Assembly: GCF_023554995.1 (NCBI RefSeq) | Contig: NZ_JAMJPK010000010.1 | Coordinates: 41,364-105,363 of the forward strand | Origin: Halomonas gemina | GTDB lineage: Bacteria > Pseudomonadota > Gammaproteobacteria > Pseudomonadales > Halomonadaceae | Direction: 5' to 3' | DNA: 64,000 nucleotides | Part shown: positions 36,422 to 46,089 of the stretch, one piece after another | How positions within the stretch are numbered: position 1 is the stretch's first letter | How the letters are laid out: every line of letters begins with the position of its first letter | Program-made: the position numbers and the translations under genes | Notes under the pieces: model-generated | Told to the model about the DNA's origin: nothing | Databases searched by the model: none | Seen by the model: only the letters and a program-made list of their open reading frames with translations

Positions 36422-37525
36422 GGCCTCCAGGGGGAAGACGAAGACCTGGGAGGCGTCCAGGCCGATCATGATCGGCTGACCTTCCCGGGGCAGGAAGACG
36501 CCCGGGGACCGGGCATGCAGGTGTGACTCCCGGCCGTCGGGGGCGTGGGCGCAGATATGCACCAGGCTGCTGCGCCCCAGCAGCTTGGCCATGATGACAT
36601 GACTGTGGTGATGCTCCGGCGGGTCGTCCAGCGGAACCACCCGCAGGGCCTCGGGACGGATCATCACCTGCACCCGACTGCCTTCCGGCAGACCCCTGCC
36701 CGAGACGTCGCCCACCGGGGTCGCCACCCTGCCGTCCACCACGCGCCCCTCCAGCTCGTTCACCTCGCCGAAGAAGGTGACCACGAAGGGGTCGGTGGGG
36801 GCGCAATAGAGGTCCAGCGGCGTTCCGGCCTGGACCACTCGCCCCTCGCGCATCAGCACGATGCGATCGGCCATGAACATGGCCTCCTCCGGGTCGTGGG
36901 TCACCAGCAGCACGCCCGCCCCCACCTTCTTGAGCACGTGCAGGGTATCGTCGCGTATGCGGTCGCGCAGGCGCGCGTCGAGGCTGGAGAAGGGTTCGTC
37001 GAGCAGCATCAGCTGCGGCGCCGGCGCCAGCGCCCGGGCCAGGGCGATGCGCTGCTGCTGCCCACCCGAGAGCATATGCGGGAAGACCCGGGCATAGCGC
37101 TCCATGCCCAGCAGCTCGAGCAGCTCGTAGGCCCGGCGACGCCGCTGCTGGGCAGGCTGGGACTCGAGCCCGAAGGCCACATTGTCGAGCACCGACAGGT
37201 GAGGGAACAGCGCCGAATCCTGAAAGGCCAGGCCGACATTGCGCTTCTCGGGCGGCACGTGGGAGCGCCCGACGCGCCCCATCGACTCGCCGCCCAGTTC
37301 CACGCGCCCCTGCTGCACCCCCTCGAGACCTGCGGCGATCCGCAGCAGGGTGGACTTGCCGCAGCCGGAGGGGCCCAGCAGGCAGACGATCTCCCCGGGC
37401 TTGACCTCGAGGGAGACGTCCTCTACCGCCAGGTGCTGCTGGTAGGCATGGCGGATCTGGTGCATGGCGAGAACGGGTGCCACGGCAGCATTCTCGTCGA
37501 TCGGGAGCGTCGGTTGGCTAGTCAT
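36338..37525 (-). CDS. fbpC: Ferric-iron ABC transporter ATP-binding protein (FbpC-like)
   Basis: This ATPase (395 residues) has Walker A GPSGCGKST at residues 51-59, signature LSGGQQQRIALARALA and Walker B LMLLDEPFSSLD, followed by a C-terminal TOBE-like regulatory domain (VMIRPEALRVVP). It is longer than usual FbpC proteins (about 350), because the last 30 or so residues, rich in Ala, Asp and His, come from DNA that on the other strand encodes the end of the permease. It is convergent with the permease gene and divergent from the binding-protein gene, an unusual split of one transporter into three transcription units. Confidence 0.9.
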   Translation of the reverse strand: MTSQPTLPIDENAAVAPVLAMHQIRHAYQQHLAVEDVSLEVKPGEIVCLLGPSGCGKSTLLRIAAGLEGVQQGRVELGGESMGRVGRSHVPPEKRNVGLAFQDSALFPHLSVLDNVAFGLESQPAQQRRRRAYELLELLGMERYARVFPHMLSGGQQQRIALARALAPAPQLMLLDEPFSSLDARLRDRIRDDTLHVLKKVGAGVLLVTHDPEEAMFMADRIVLMREGRVVQAGTPLDLYCAPTDPFVVTFFGEVNELEGRVVDGRVATPVGDVSGRGLPEGSRVQVMIRPEALRVVPLDDPPEHHHSHVIMAKLLGRSSLVHICAHAPDGRESHLHARSPGVFLPREGQPIMIGLDASQVFVFPLEASAAAGSGAAHGDAEQDHRQDAYCHDSQ

Positions 37526-37715
37526 GGGTTCTGAGCGGCCATTCGGATGAAGGGTATAGCCTGCATGGTAACGCGAAAGCCTCCTGAATGCGTTGTACTA
37601 TCGCTCGCATTTCGCTCCAGCGACTGTCAAGAGAGGGCGATCCCTGACCTGGATCAGGTAGCCCGGCGGCGGCGGGGCTTGACGCGACCGGCGGGAGGCG
37701 CTTCAATGACGTAAA

Positions 37716-37734
37716 TGTAATGCAAAGCATTATC
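37716..37734. promoter_or_regulatory. Candidate Fur box upstream of fbpA
   Basis: The 19-base element TGTAATGCAAAGCATTATC matches the classical Fur consensus (GATAATGATAATCATTATC) at 14 of 19 positions and lies 37 bases before the fbpA ATG, in the divergent gap between fbpC and fbpA. Iron repression is therefore likely for fbpA. Confidence 0.65.
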
Positions 37735-37770
37735 ATTCGAAACCGCAATCCCACAACTCGAGGTGTCTCC

Positions 37771-38799
37771 ATGTCGCTGAACCGTCGTCTCGCCATGCCC
37801 CTGGCCGCCCTGGTGGCCGGCTCCGCCATGGCCTCCCAGGTCGCTGCCGAGGAACTCAATGTCTACTCGGCGCGCCACTACGACTCCGACGAGGCGCTCT
37901 ATGCCGCCTTCACCGAGCAGACAGGCATCGAGGTCAACGTCCTGGAGGGCGATTCCGACCAGCTGATCCAGCGCCTCAAGCTGGAGGGCGAGGCCAGTCC
38001 CGCCGACGTGATGATCACCGTGGATGCCGGCCGCCTGTGGCGCGGCGAGCAGGAGGACATCTTCGCCAGCGTGGAGTCGGAGGTGCTCGACGAGCGGCTG
38101 CCCGACTACATGCGCCATCCGGAAGGCAAGTGGTTCGGCTTCAGCCAGCGCGTCCGGGCGATCTTCATCGACCCCACCGAGGTCGATGCCGGCGAGATCA
38201 CAAGCTATGAGGATCTGGCGGACCCGAAGTTCGAGGGCCAGGTCTGCATCCGCTCCTCGAACAACATCTACAACCAGTCCCTGCTGGCCTCGCTGATCGC
38301 CCACCACGGCGAGGAAGAGGCGGAAGCCTGGGCCAAGGGGGTGGTCGACAACTTCGCACGTGATCCCGAGGGCGGCGACACCGACCAGATCCGCGGCGTC
38401 GCCAGCGGCGAGTGCAACATCGCCCTGGCCAACCACTACTACTACGTGCGCCTGGTCAACTCGGACAACGAGGCCGACCGCGAGGTGGCCGAGAAGGTCG
38501 AGATCGTCTTCCCCAACCAGGACGGTCGCGGCGCGCACGTCAACGTCGGCGGTGCCGGCGTGGTGAAGGGCGCGCCGAACGAGGAGAACGCCGTGCGCTT
38601 CCTCGAGTTTCTCGCCTCCGACGAGGCCCAGGCCCTCTTCGCCACCGGCAACTACGAGTTCCCCGCCGTGGAATCCGTGGAGACCGATGGCGTCATCGCC
38701 TCCTGGGGCGACTTCAAGAAGGACGACCTGAACGTCAGCGTGCTGGGCGAGAACAACCCCGAGGCCGTGAGGATCTTCGATCGCGCCGGCTGGCGTTAA
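37771..38799 (+). CDS. fbpA: Ferric-iron ABC transporter periplasmic binding protein (FbpA/FutA-like)
   Basis: This is a periplasmic Fe(III)-binding protein (342 residues). A signal peptide ends at ASQVAA (about residue 26), and the mature protein begins EELNVYSARHYDSDEALY, typical of the FbpA/FutA family, with a candidate ligand His in SARHY. The tyrosine cluster NHYYYVRLVN near residue 220 supplies the iron-binding Tyr pair. GAGGTG precedes the ATG. A good Fur-box candidate sits immediately upstream, supporting the iron assignment for this gene and for the neighbouring permease and ATPase. Confidence 0.93.
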   Translation: MSLNRRLAMPLAALVAGSAMASQVAAEELNVYSARHYDSDEALYAAFTEQTGIEVNVLEGDSDQLIQRLKLEGEASPADVMITVDAGRLWRGEQEDIFASVESEVLDERLPDYMRHPEGKWFGFSQRVRAIFIDPTEVDAGEITSYEDLADPKFEGQVCIRSSNNIYNQSLLASLIAHHGEEEAEAWAKGVVDNFARDPEGGDTDQIRGVASGECNIALANHYYYVRLVNSDNEADREVAEKVEIVFPNQDGRGAHVNVGGAGVVKGAPNEENAVRFLEFLASDEAQALFATGNYEFPAVESVETDGVIASWGDFKKDDLNVSVLGENNPEAVRIFDRAGWR

Positions 38800-38971
38800 G
38801 AAGGCCTGATTTGCTGCTGCGCTCGAGATCTCGGCCGCCGGCGGTACTGGCGCGCCAGCCCGGTCGGAGTCCTCATTTACTGGCGTGTAAACTGCGGCTC
38901 CTGCGTTCCGGCGGCGACCGACCTCTCTTCGCTCGCAACGCAAATAAGAACCTTCTTACTAAGCTCACAAC

Positions 38972-38997
38972 AGGCCCGCGGCATCCGCCGCGGGCCT
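38972..38997. terminator. Terminator between fbpA and polA
   Basis: An 11-bp perfect stem, AGGCCCGCGGC / GCCGCGGGCCT, with an ATCC loop lies between the convergent fbpA and polA genes. TTGG follows on the plus strand. The remaining gap, from 38800, shows no gene. Confidence 0.6.
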
Positions 38998-39021
38998 TGG
39001 CGTTGTGGGACAGGACTCGCG

Positions 39022-41784
39022 TCAGTGCGCCTCGTCCCAGTTCGCCCCACTCTCGGCCTCGACGGTCAGCGCCACATCGAGCTTCGCGGCCCTCTCCATG
39101 CGCCCCTTCACCTCCTCGATGAAGGCCTCGACCTGGTCCTCGGCCACCTCGAAGACCAGCTCGTCGTGGACCTGCATCACCATCACCGCATCGAAGTCCT
39201 TACCCGCGAGCCAGGCATCGACGTCGATCATGGCGCGCTTGATGATGTCCGCCGCGGTGCCCTGCATGGGGGCATTGATGGCGGTGCGCTCGGCGCCCTG
39301 GCGGCGGGCGCGGTTCTGGGAGCGGATCTCCGGCAGGTGGAGGCGCCGGCCGAAGACCGTCTCCACGTAGCCATCCTCGGCCGCCTGGGCACGGATGCGC
39401 TCCATGTAGCGGGCCACGCCGGGGTAGCGGTCGAAGTAGCGGTCGATGTAGGTCTGCGCCTGGCCGCGCTCGATATGCAGCTGCCGTCCCAGGCCCCAGG
39501 CGCTCATGCCGTAGATCAGCCCGAAGTTGATCGCCTTGGCACTGCGGCGCTGGTCGGGCGAGACCCTGGAGAGCGCCACCCCGAACACCTCGGCGGCGGT
39601 GGCGGCGTGGATGTCGCGCCCCTCGGCGAAGGCCTCGAGCAACCCCTTGTCGCCGGAGAGATGGGCCATGATGCGCAGTTCGATCTGCGAGTAGTCGGCG
39701 GCGACGATGCGGTAACCGGGCCGGGCGATAAAGGCCTGCCGAATCTTCCTGCCCTCTTCGGTACGAATCGGGATGTTCTGCAGGTTGGGGTCCGACGACG
39801 ACAGCCGCCCGGTGGCGGTCACCGCCTGGTGGTAGCTGGTATGCAGCCGCCCGGTGGCCTTGTTGACCAGCCGCGGCAGCTTGTCGGTGTAGGTGGACTT
39901 GAGCTTGGCGAGTCCGCGGTGCTCCATGATCACCTTGGGCAGCGGGTAGTCCAGCGCCAGCTCCTCGAGCACCGCCTCCGCGGTGGAGGGCGCCCCCTTG
40001 GGGGTCTTCTTGATCACCGGGATCTTCTGCTCCTCGAACAGGATCTGGCCGAGCTGCTTGGGGGAGCCGAGGTTGAACTCGCGACCGGCGAGCTCGAAGG
40101 CCCTGGCCTCCAGCTCGCGGATGCGCGCCTCGAGCTCGCGGCTCTGCGTGTGCAGCCGCTCGGGGTCCAGCGCCACGCCGGTGCGCTCCATGCGCGACAG
40201 CACCGGGATCAGCGGCAGCTCGATCTCCTCGAGCACCTCGGCGAGCCGACCCTCGGCCTCGACGCGGGGCCGCAGTTCCTGGTGCAGGCGCAGGGTGATG
40301 TCGACGTCCTCGCAGGCGTAGGGCGCAGCCTGCTCCAGGGCCACCTGGTTGAAGGTGAGCTGCTTGGCGCCCTTGCCGGCGATCTCCTCGAAGGAGACGG
40401 TCTTCTCGCCCAGGTACTTGAGCGCCAGGGAGTCCATGTCGTGGCGGGTCGCCGTGGAGTCGAGCACATAGGACTCCAGCATGGTGTCCTCCAGCGGCCC
40501 GGCCACCGCGATGCCGACGTTGGCCAGCACCGAGATGTCATACTTGAGGTTCTGGCCGACCTTGATCCGGCCGTCGCCCTCCCAGAGCGGGCGCAGGGCC
40601 TCGAGCACCGCCTCGCGGTCGAGCTGCTCGGGGGCATCGAGATAGTCATGGGCCAGCGGGATATAGGCGGCCTCCCCGGGCGCAAGCGCGAGCCCCACGC
40701 CGACCACCTGCGCCTCCATGTAGTTGAGGCTGGTGGTCTCCAGGTCGAAGCAGAAGGTGTCGCTCGCCGTCAGCCGCTCGAGCCAGGCGTCGAAGTCGGC
40801 CTGCGCGAGGATGACATGGTCCTCGCGGGCGGCACGGCTCTCCGCGTCAGACGCCGGCTCATCCGGCACCGGCGTGCCGCCCGCCGCATCGTCGACCCCC
40901 TCGTCCTTGCCCTCGAGCAGTTCGGAGAGCCAGGCCCGGAACTCCAGCCGGCGATAGAGCTCGAGCAGCGCCTCGCGATCGGGATGGGCGATGTCCAGGT
41001 CATCGAGTCCCACCGGCAGCTCGCAGTCGGTCTTGATGGTGGCGAGCTGGTAGGAGAGGAAGGCCTGGTCGCGGTGCTCCTCGAGCTTCTTCGGCAGGGT
41101 CTTGGCGCCGCGGAAGCCGAGCTCCTTGACCTTCTCCAGGTCGGCATAGAGGGTCTCGAGCCCGCCGTCCATGCCCTGCAGCAGCCCCAGCGCCGTCTTC
41201 TCGCCGACCCCCGGCACGCCGGGGATGTTGTCGACCTTGTCGCCCATCAGCGCCAGGAAGTCGATGATCAGCGCCGGCGGCAGGCCGAACTTCTCCTTCA
41301 CGCCGTCGACGTCCAGGGTCTCGTCCTTCATGGTGTTGACCAGCGTGATGTGGTCGTTGACCAGCTGGGCCATGTCCTTGTCGCCGGTGGAGATCACCGC
41401 ATCGCGGCCGGCCTCGGTGGCCTGGCGGGCCAGGGTGCCGATGACGTCGTCGGCCTCCACCCCCTCGATGCACAGCAGCGGCAGGCCCAGCGCCCTCACG
41501 CAGTCGTGCAGCGGCTGCACCTGGGAACGCAGGTCATCGGGCATCGGCGGCCGATGGGACTTGTACTGCTCGAACAGCTCGTCGCGGAAGGTCTTGCCCG
41601 GGGCGTCGAAGACCACTGCCATGGGACTGTCGGGATAGTCCTTGATCAGCCGCTTGAGCATGTTGAGCACGCCCTTGATCGCCCCGGTGGGCTGGCCGTC
41701 GGAGGTGGTCAGGGGCGGCAGGGCGTGGAAGGCGCGGTACAGATAGGAGGAACCGTCGACGAGAACGATGGGTGTATCGGCCAT
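39022..41784 (-). CDS. polA: DNA polymerase I
   Basis: PolA removes RNA primers and fills gaps in lagging-strand synthesis and repair. The protein has 920 residues, near the family length of 928, with all three domains: 5' nuclease (1-290), 3'-5' proofreading exonuclease (about 330-510, with [12 protein letters not shown] keeping the catalytic Asp and Glu) and polymerase (about 540-920). The polymerase has motif [15 protein letters not shown], motif [17 protein letters not shown] and motif [11 protein letters not shown]. All key acidic residues are present. The start [11 protein letters not shown] matches the family; a frame start three codons earlier lacks a ribosome site. It is divergent from DUF2782, as in Pseudomonas. 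Confidence 0.97.
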   Translation of the reverse strand: MADTPIVLVDGSSYLYRAFHALPPLTTSDGQPTGAIKGVLNMLKRLIKDYPDSPMAVVFDAPGKTFRDELFEQYKSHRPPMPDDLRSQVQPLHDCVRALGLPLLCIEGVEADDVIGTLARQATEAGRDAVISTGDKDMAQLVNDHITLVNTMKDETLDVDGVKEKFGLPPALIIDFLALMGDKVDNIPGVPGVGEKTALGLLQGMDGGLETLYADLEKVKELGFRGAKTLPKKLEEHRDQAFLSYQLATIKTDCELPVGLDDLDIAHPDREALLELYRRLEFRAWLSELLEGKDEGVDDAAGGTPVPDEPASDAESRAAREDHVILAQADFDAWLERLTASDTFCFDLETTSLNYMEAQVVGVGLALAPGEAAYIPLAHDYLDAPEQLDREAVLEALRPLWEGDGRIKVGQNLKYDISVLANVGIAVAGPLEDTMLESYVLDSTATRHDMDSLALKYLGEKTVSFEEIAGKGAKQLTFNQVALEQAAPYACEDVDITLRLHQELRPRVEAEGRLAEVLEEIELPLIPVLSRMERTGVALDPERLHTQSRELEARIRELEARAFELAGREFNLGSPKQLGQILFEEQKIPVIKKTPKGAPSTAEAVLEELALDYPLPKVIMEHRGLAKLKSTYTDKLPRLVNKATGRLHTSYHQAVTATGRLSSSDPNLQNIPIRTEEGRKIRQAFIARPGYRIVAADYSQIELRIMAHLSGDKGLLEAFAEGRDIHAATAAEVFGVALSRVSPDQRRSAKAINFGLIYGMSAWGLGRQLHIERGQAQTYIDRYFDRYPGVARYMERIRAQAAEDGYVETVFGRRLHLPEIRSQNRARRQGAERTAINAPMQGTAADIIKRAMIDVDAWLAGKDFDAVMVMQVHDELVFEVAEDQVEAFIEEVKGRMERAAKLDVALTVEAESGANWDEAH

Positions 41785-41939
41785 GTAGGGCATCCATTGA
41801 AGCGTGGCGTGAGGTGATCCTGGTCATCCATGATACGCATTGCCGCCGCCTTTTGCCGCGGGTGGTAGGCCGAGCGGCCACTAGCCCCTACACTGGGGGT
41901 ATCCCTGCTTCCCCGCCCCGTGCGGCCCTGGAGGTCATC

Positions 41940-42239
41940 ATGAAGAAGTTCCCGAGACGCTCGATCACTGCCCTGCTGCTGGCGCTCGCCCTGGCCGTGT
42001 TCAGCGTTGGCAGCGCCCTGGCGCAGTCCTCCGCCGACCTCGAGCCGGACATCACCATCCGTCAGGAGGAGGAGCGCACCATCCGCGAGTACCGCGTCAA
42101 CGGCGAGCTCTATGCCATCGAGATCCGCCCCTCCTCCGGCCCCTCCTACTTTCTCGTCGACCACGACGGCGACGGCGACTTCGAGCGCCGGGAGGGCGAC
42201 CGCATCGCCGTTCCCCAGTGGGTACTGAAGACCTTCTGA
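41940..42239 (+). CDS. DUF2782 family exported protein
   Basis: This is a 99-residue secreted or periplasmic protein. The signal peptide is MKKFPRRSITALLLALALAV, with cleavage after GSALA (about residue 28). The mature part has the family's ITIRQEEERTIREYRVNG and a C-terminal DHDGDGDFERRE segment that looks like a calcium-binding loop, ending VPQWVLKTF. GGAGG precedes the ATG. A gene of this family between polA and thrB is conserved in pseudomonads and relatives, but its function is unknown. The DxDGDxDF loop makes divalent-metal binding a testable guess. Confidence 0.88.
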   Translation: MKKFPRRSITALLLALALAVFSVGSALAQSSADLEPDITIRQEEERTIREYRVNGELYAIEIRPSSGPSYFLVDHDGDGDFERREGDRIAVPQWVLKTF

Positions 42240-42361
42240 GCCCGCTGAGACCCCGCTTCCGACTCCCGGCCCCGGCAGGGCAAGCGCTGCGACCGGGGCG
42301 CGTGCATCGGTGTGCCAAGTCGCTACAATAGGCGGCTTGGCATTTCCCGGGCGAGAGACAC

Positions 42362-43321
42362 ATGGCTGTATTCACACCGCTTACCGAACCTCAGGTCGCC
42401 GAGTTCCTCAGCCGCTTCGACGCCGGCTCGCTCGTCTCCCTCGAAGGCGTGCCCGCCGGCACCGAGAACACCACCTTCTTCGTCACCACCGACCGGCGCG
42501 AGCTGGTGCTGACCCTCTTCGAGCAGGGCGAGCACGAGGAGCTGCCCTTCTTCGTCGAGTTGCTCGACTACCTGGACGAGCACCGCCTGCCGGTGCCGGG
42601 CCCGCTGCACGACCGCGACGGTGTTGCCCTGCACACCCTGGCCGACAAGCCGGCGCTGCTGTTCCCGAAGCTGCCCGGCAAGTCCCCGCTCGCCCCGAAC
42701 CTGGCCCAGTGCCGCGAGCTCGGCGACACCCTCGGGCGCATGCACGTGGTCTCCCGTCACTTCCCGGGCCACCGTCCCAACCCGCGGGACCTGCACTGGC
42801 TGCTGCCCATGCACCACAAGGTGCTGGTCTACCTCTCGCCGCAGGACCAGGCGCTGATGAAGGACGAGGTGGAGATCTACCAGGGTTTCTTCGGCGACGC
42901 CCCGGCACTGCCCCAGGGCGCGCTGCATGGCGACCTGTTCCGCGACAACACCCTCTTCGACGGTGACCGCCTGGGCGGGCTGATCGACTTCTACAACGGC
43001 TGCACCGGTGACCTGCTGTTCGACCTGGCCATCGTCATCAACGACTGGGCCACCGGCTCCGACGGCCGCCTGGATGCCGAGCGCCACGATGCCATCCTCG
43101 CCGCCTACCTGGCACGCCGGCCGCTGACTCCCGCCGAGCGCGACGCCTGGCCGATGATGTTGCGCCTGACTGCCCTGCGCTACTGGCTGTCGCGGCTGCT
43201 GGTGGTCTATGTGGACCCGCCGGCCCACGACCTCACGCCCCACGACCCCGATCAGTTTCTTACCATCCTCAAGGCGCGCCTGGAACACGGCGCCCTGCCA
43301 CTGCCCGAGGTGAGCGAATGA
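42362..43321 (+). CDS. thrB: Homoserine kinase (choline-kinase-like fold)
   Basis: This ThrB of the pseudomonad type (319 residues) phosphorylates homoserine on the way to threonine. It is unrelated to the GHMP-fold ThrB of E. coli and instead belongs to the aminoglycoside-phosphotransferase-like kinases. The N-terminal MAVFTPLTEPQVAEFLSRFD is diagnostic, the catalytic loop reads HGDLFRDN (residues 189-196) and the metal-binding motif is GLIDFYNG. GAGAG lies before the ATG. The stop overlaps the start of speA (ATGA), an unexpected coupling of threonine and polyamine genes. Confidence 0.94.
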   Translation: MAVFTPLTEPQVAEFLSRFDAGSLVSLEGVPAGTENTTFFVTTDRRELVLTLFEQGEHEELPFFVELLDYLDEHRLPVPGPLHDRDGVALHTLADKPALLFPKLPGKSPLAPNLAQCRELGDTLGRMHVVSRHFPGHRPNPRDLHWLLPMHHKVLVYLSPQDQALMKDEVEIYQGFFGDAPALPQGALHGDLFRDNTLFDGDRLGGLIDFYNGCTGDLLFDLAIVINDWATGSDGRLDAERHDAILAAYLARRPLTPAERDAWPMMLRLTALRYWLSRLLVVYVDPPAHDLTPHDPDQFLTILKARLEHGALPLPEVSE

Positions 43322-45240
43322 GCCTGTCGAAGAGCCATGCCGCCGGACCGGCACAGCGCGCGCGGCGCACCTGGAACATCGACCAGTGGGGCAGCGGCTA
43401 CTTCGACGTCGACGACAGCGGCCACGCCCTGGTGCGCCCGCTGGGCAGCGAGGCCGTGGGCCCGGCCCTGCCGCTGGACGACCTGGTGGCCGAGCTGCGC
43501 CAGGCCGGACTGCGCCTGCCGGTGCTGGTGCGCTTCACCGACATCCTCCACGACCGGGTCGAGCAGCTCTGCGCCGCCTTCGATACCGCCATGCAGGAGG
43601 AGGAGTTCGGCGGCGGCTACACCGCCGTCTACCCGATCAAGGTCAACCAGCAGCGCCGGGTGGTGGAGGAGATCCTCGGCACCCAGGAGCGCGGCCATGG
43701 CCGGGTGGGACTCGAGGCCGGCAGCAAGCCGGAACTGCTCGCCGTGCTGGCACTCTCCGGCGATGGCTCCTCGCTGATCGTCTGCAACGGCTACAAGGAC
43801 CGCGAGTACGTGCGCCTGGCGCTGATGGGCGAGAAGCTCGGCCACCGGGTCTACCTGGTGGTGGAGAAGCTCTCGGAGCTGCCGCTGATCCTCGAGGAGG
43901 CCGAGCGCATCGGCGTCACGCCACGCATCGGCCTGCGTGCCCGCCTGGCCACCGTGGGGCGCGGCCGTTGGCAGAATACCGGCGGCGAGAAATCCAAGTT
44001 CGGCCTCACCGCCAGCCAGGTGCTGGCGGTGGTGGAGCAGCTGCGCGAGGCCGATGCCCTGGCCAGCCTGCAGCTGGTGCACTTCCACCTGGGCTCGCAG
44101 ATCGCCAATATCCGCGACATCCAGCGCGGCCTGCGCGAGTGCGCGCGCTTCTACCAGAGCCTGGTGGAACTGGGCGCGCCGGTGGACACCGTGGACGTGG
44201 GCGGTGGCCTCGGCGTCGACTACGAGGGCACCCGCTCGCGCAGCTTCTGTTCCGCCAACTACTCGATGCTGGAGTACGCCCGCAACGTGGTGTACGCCTT
44301 CCGCCTGGCCTGCCAGGAGTTCGACCTGCCCCAACCCCACCTGATCAGCGAGTCGGGCCGGGCACTCACCGCCCACCACGCGGTGCTGATCACCAACGTG
44401 ATCGGCGAGGAGCGTATCAGCGACGAGGCGCCCCCGCGCCGGGTCGAGGGCGACCCCCAGGTCGAAGAGCTGTGGCGCGTCCATGACCTGCTGCACGAGC
44501 AGGCCGAGCCACGCGGCCTGGTGGAGGCCTGGCACGACCTGGTGCAGGCCATGGGCGAGCTCCACGAGCGCTTCGTGATGGGCCTCACTGACATCACCGC
44601 CCGGGCCGAGGGCGAGGGCGTCTACTTCGCCGCCTGCACCCGGCTGCGAGCACGGCTCGATAACCGCAACCGCGCCCACCGCGAGATCGACGACGAGCTG
44701 GCCGAGAAGCTCGCCGACAAGCTGTTCGTCAACTTCTCGCTGTTCCAGTCGGTGCCCGACGTCTGGGGCATCCAGCAGATCTTCCCGGTGCTGCCGCTCA
44801 CCGGCCTTGACCACGAGCCGGTACGCCGCGGCGTCATCCAGGACATCACCTGCGACTCGGACGGGCGCATCGACGGCTACGTGGACGGCCAGGGCGTGGA
44901 GACCACCCTGCCGCTGCCCGAGTGGCAGGAAGGCGACGAGAAGCTGCTGGGCTTCTTCATGGTGGGGGCCTACCAGGAGATCCTCGGCGACCTGCACAAC
45001 CTGTTCGGCGACACCGATTCGGCGGACGCGGCCCTGGACGGCAACGGCCGCTGGTCGATCAGCCAGATCCAGCAGGGGGACCGGGTCGCCGACGTGCTCG
45101 GCTATGTCAACTTCGACGTCGCCGCGCTGCGCGAGCGGCTGGCCGAACAGCTCGCGCGCAGCGGCCTGGAACGGGCCGAGCAGCAGGCCTTCCTCGACGA
45201 CCTCTCGGATGGCCTGGACGGCTATACCTACCTGGAGTGA
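43318..45240 (+). CDS. speA: Biosynthetic arginine decarboxylase
   Basis: SpeA decarboxylates arginine to agmatine for putrescine and spermidine synthesis. It is a PLP enzyme of the alanine-racemase fold (640 residues; family 630-660). The PLP lysine is Lys108 in VYPIKVNQQ, and the family motifs GLEAGSKPEL, FHLGSQIANI and DVGGGLGVDYEGT follow. The C-terminal domain includes the insertion typical of SpeA. No agmatinase gene is adjacent. The start lies inside the thrB stop (ATGA), so the two are translationally coupled, and the gene ends before a stem terminator. Confidence 0.96.
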   Translation: MSLSKSHAAGPAQRARRTWNIDQWGSGYFDVDDSGHALVRPLGSEAVGPALPLDDLVAELRQAGLRLPVLVRFTDILHDRVEQLCAAFDTAMQEEEFGGGYTAVYPIKVNQQRRVVEEILGTQERGHGRVGLEAGSKPELLAVLALSGDGSSLIVCNGYKDREYVRLALMGEKLGHRVYLVVEKLSELPLILEEAERIGVTPRIGLRARLATVGRGRWQNTGGEKSKFGLTASQVLAVVEQLREADALASLQLVHFHLGSQIANIRDIQRGLRECARFYQSLVELGAPVDTVDVGGGLGVDYEGTRSRSFCSANYSMLEYARNVVYAFRLACQEFDLPQPHLISESGRALTAHHAVLITNVIGEERISDEAPPRRVEGDPQVEELWRVHDLLHEQAEPRGLVEAWHDLVQAMGELHERFVMGLTDITARAEGEGVYFAACTRLRARLDNRNRAHREIDDELAEKLADKLFVNFSLFQSVPDVWGIQQIFPVLPLTGLDHEPVRRGVIQDITCDSDGRIDGYVDGQGVETTLPLPEWQEGDEKLLGFFMVGAYQEILGDLHNLFGDTDSADAALDGNGRWSISQIQQGDRVADVLGYVNFDVAALRERLAEQLARSGLERAEQQAFLDDLSDGLDGYTYLE

Positions 45241-45260
45241 GGGCGCTCTGCCCGGAACGC

Positions 45261-45297
45261 GACGACGCCCCGCAGCCATGAACTGCAGGGCGTCGTC
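45261..45297. terminator. Terminator between speA and the FAH-family gene
   Basis: An interrupted stem, outer arms GACGACGCCC / GGGCGTCGTC and inner GCAG / CTGC around CCATGAA, lies between convergent genes. GTTG follows. Confidence 0.6.
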
Positions 45298-45320
45298 GTT
45301 GGGGGCGGGCGCGGTGCCGA

Positions 45321-45986
45321 CTACTCCACTACGCGGGTGGTGACCTCCATCCCCCCGGTGAGGGTGAAGTGCAGTGTCGTGCCACGCTTCAGCGGCCCCA
45401 CACCGGCCGGGGTGCCGGTCAGCACCACGTCGCCCGGCTGCAGGGTGAAGTGGCGGCTCATCTCCGCCACCAGGGTCGCCACCGGGAAGAGCATGTCCGC
45501 CCCCTCGCCGCGCTGGCGCGGCTCGCCGTCCACCTCCAGGGTGAAGGAGACCCCGCTCCAGTTGGGCACCTGGGAGAGCGGCAGGAAGGACGACAGCGGG
45601 CAGGCGCCGTCGAAGGCCTTGGCGATCTCCCAGGGATGGCCCTTCTCCTTGAGGCGCGACTGGACGTCACGCAGGGTCAGGTCCAGGGCCAGCCCGATGC
45701 CGACGATACCCCGCTCGGCCTCGTCGGCCGTGACGTTGGAGAGCTCCTCACCGATCAGCAGCGCCAGCTCCGTCTCGTAATGCACCTCACCCCGTGAGAA
45801 GGGTGCGTCGATCGGCTGCTCCAGCGGGACGGCAGCCGTCGCCGGCTTGATGAAGAGCAGGGGTTCGCTGGGCACCGGGTTGTCCAGTTCCCGGGCATGG
45901 TCGGCATAGTTGCGGCCGACGCAGACGATCTTGCCCAATGGCTCGGGAAACGGCTGGCCATCGGTGAAATGGGGCACGAAACGCAT
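45321..45986 (-). CDS. Fumarylacetoacetate hydrolase family protein (YcgM-like)
   Basis: This is a cytosolic Mg-dependent hydrolase or isomerase (221 residues). The N-terminal lid and core read KIVCVGRNYADHARELDN; metal ligands appear in VHYETELALLIGEEL (E-x-E pattern), GIGLALDLTLRDVQ (Asp) and KAFDGACPLS. The C terminus has LTGTPAGVGPLKRG. The short single-domain length matches acylpyruvases (YcgM/FAHD1-like) better than full fumarylacetoacetases. AAGGAG precedes the ATG. It lies about 100 bases downstream of ectD but is unlikely to be functionally linked to ectoine. Confidence 0.9.
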   Translation of the reverse strand: MRFVPHFTDGQPFPEPLGKIVCVGRNYADHARELDNPVPSEPLLFIKPATAAVPLEQPIDAPFSRGEVHYETELALLIGEELSNVTADEAERGIVGIGLALDLTLRDVQSRLKEKGHPWEIAKAFDGACPLSSFLPLSQVPNWSGVSFTLEVDGEPRQRGEGADMLFPVATLVAEMSRHFTLQPGDVVLTGTPAGVGPLKRGTTLHFTLTGGMEVTTRVVE

Positions 45987-46089
45987 GGCGGTTGTTCTCC
46001 TTCTGGTGGTCGCCGCCGCGGTCAGGCGACAAGCCCTTCAGTCTACGCCAGCGACACCCTGGGTCCAGCGTACCGGCGTGGCCGGCCGC

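Noticed and set aside
37526..37770. Riboswitch or RNA leader in the fbpC-fbpA gap
   Set aside because: No conserved stem set was visible; the gap is explained by two divergent promoters and a Fur-box candidate.
39025..41817. A 930-codon open frame on the plus strand opposite polA
   Set aside because: It is the antisense shadow of polA, produced by G/C-rich third positions; its translation is low-complexity (His, Leu, Gly, Gln) with no family motif and no ribosome site.
43252..45279. A 675-codon open frame opposite speA
   Set aside because: Antisense shadow; it runs across the thrB-speA junction and the terminator, and its translation is repetitive and not protein-like.
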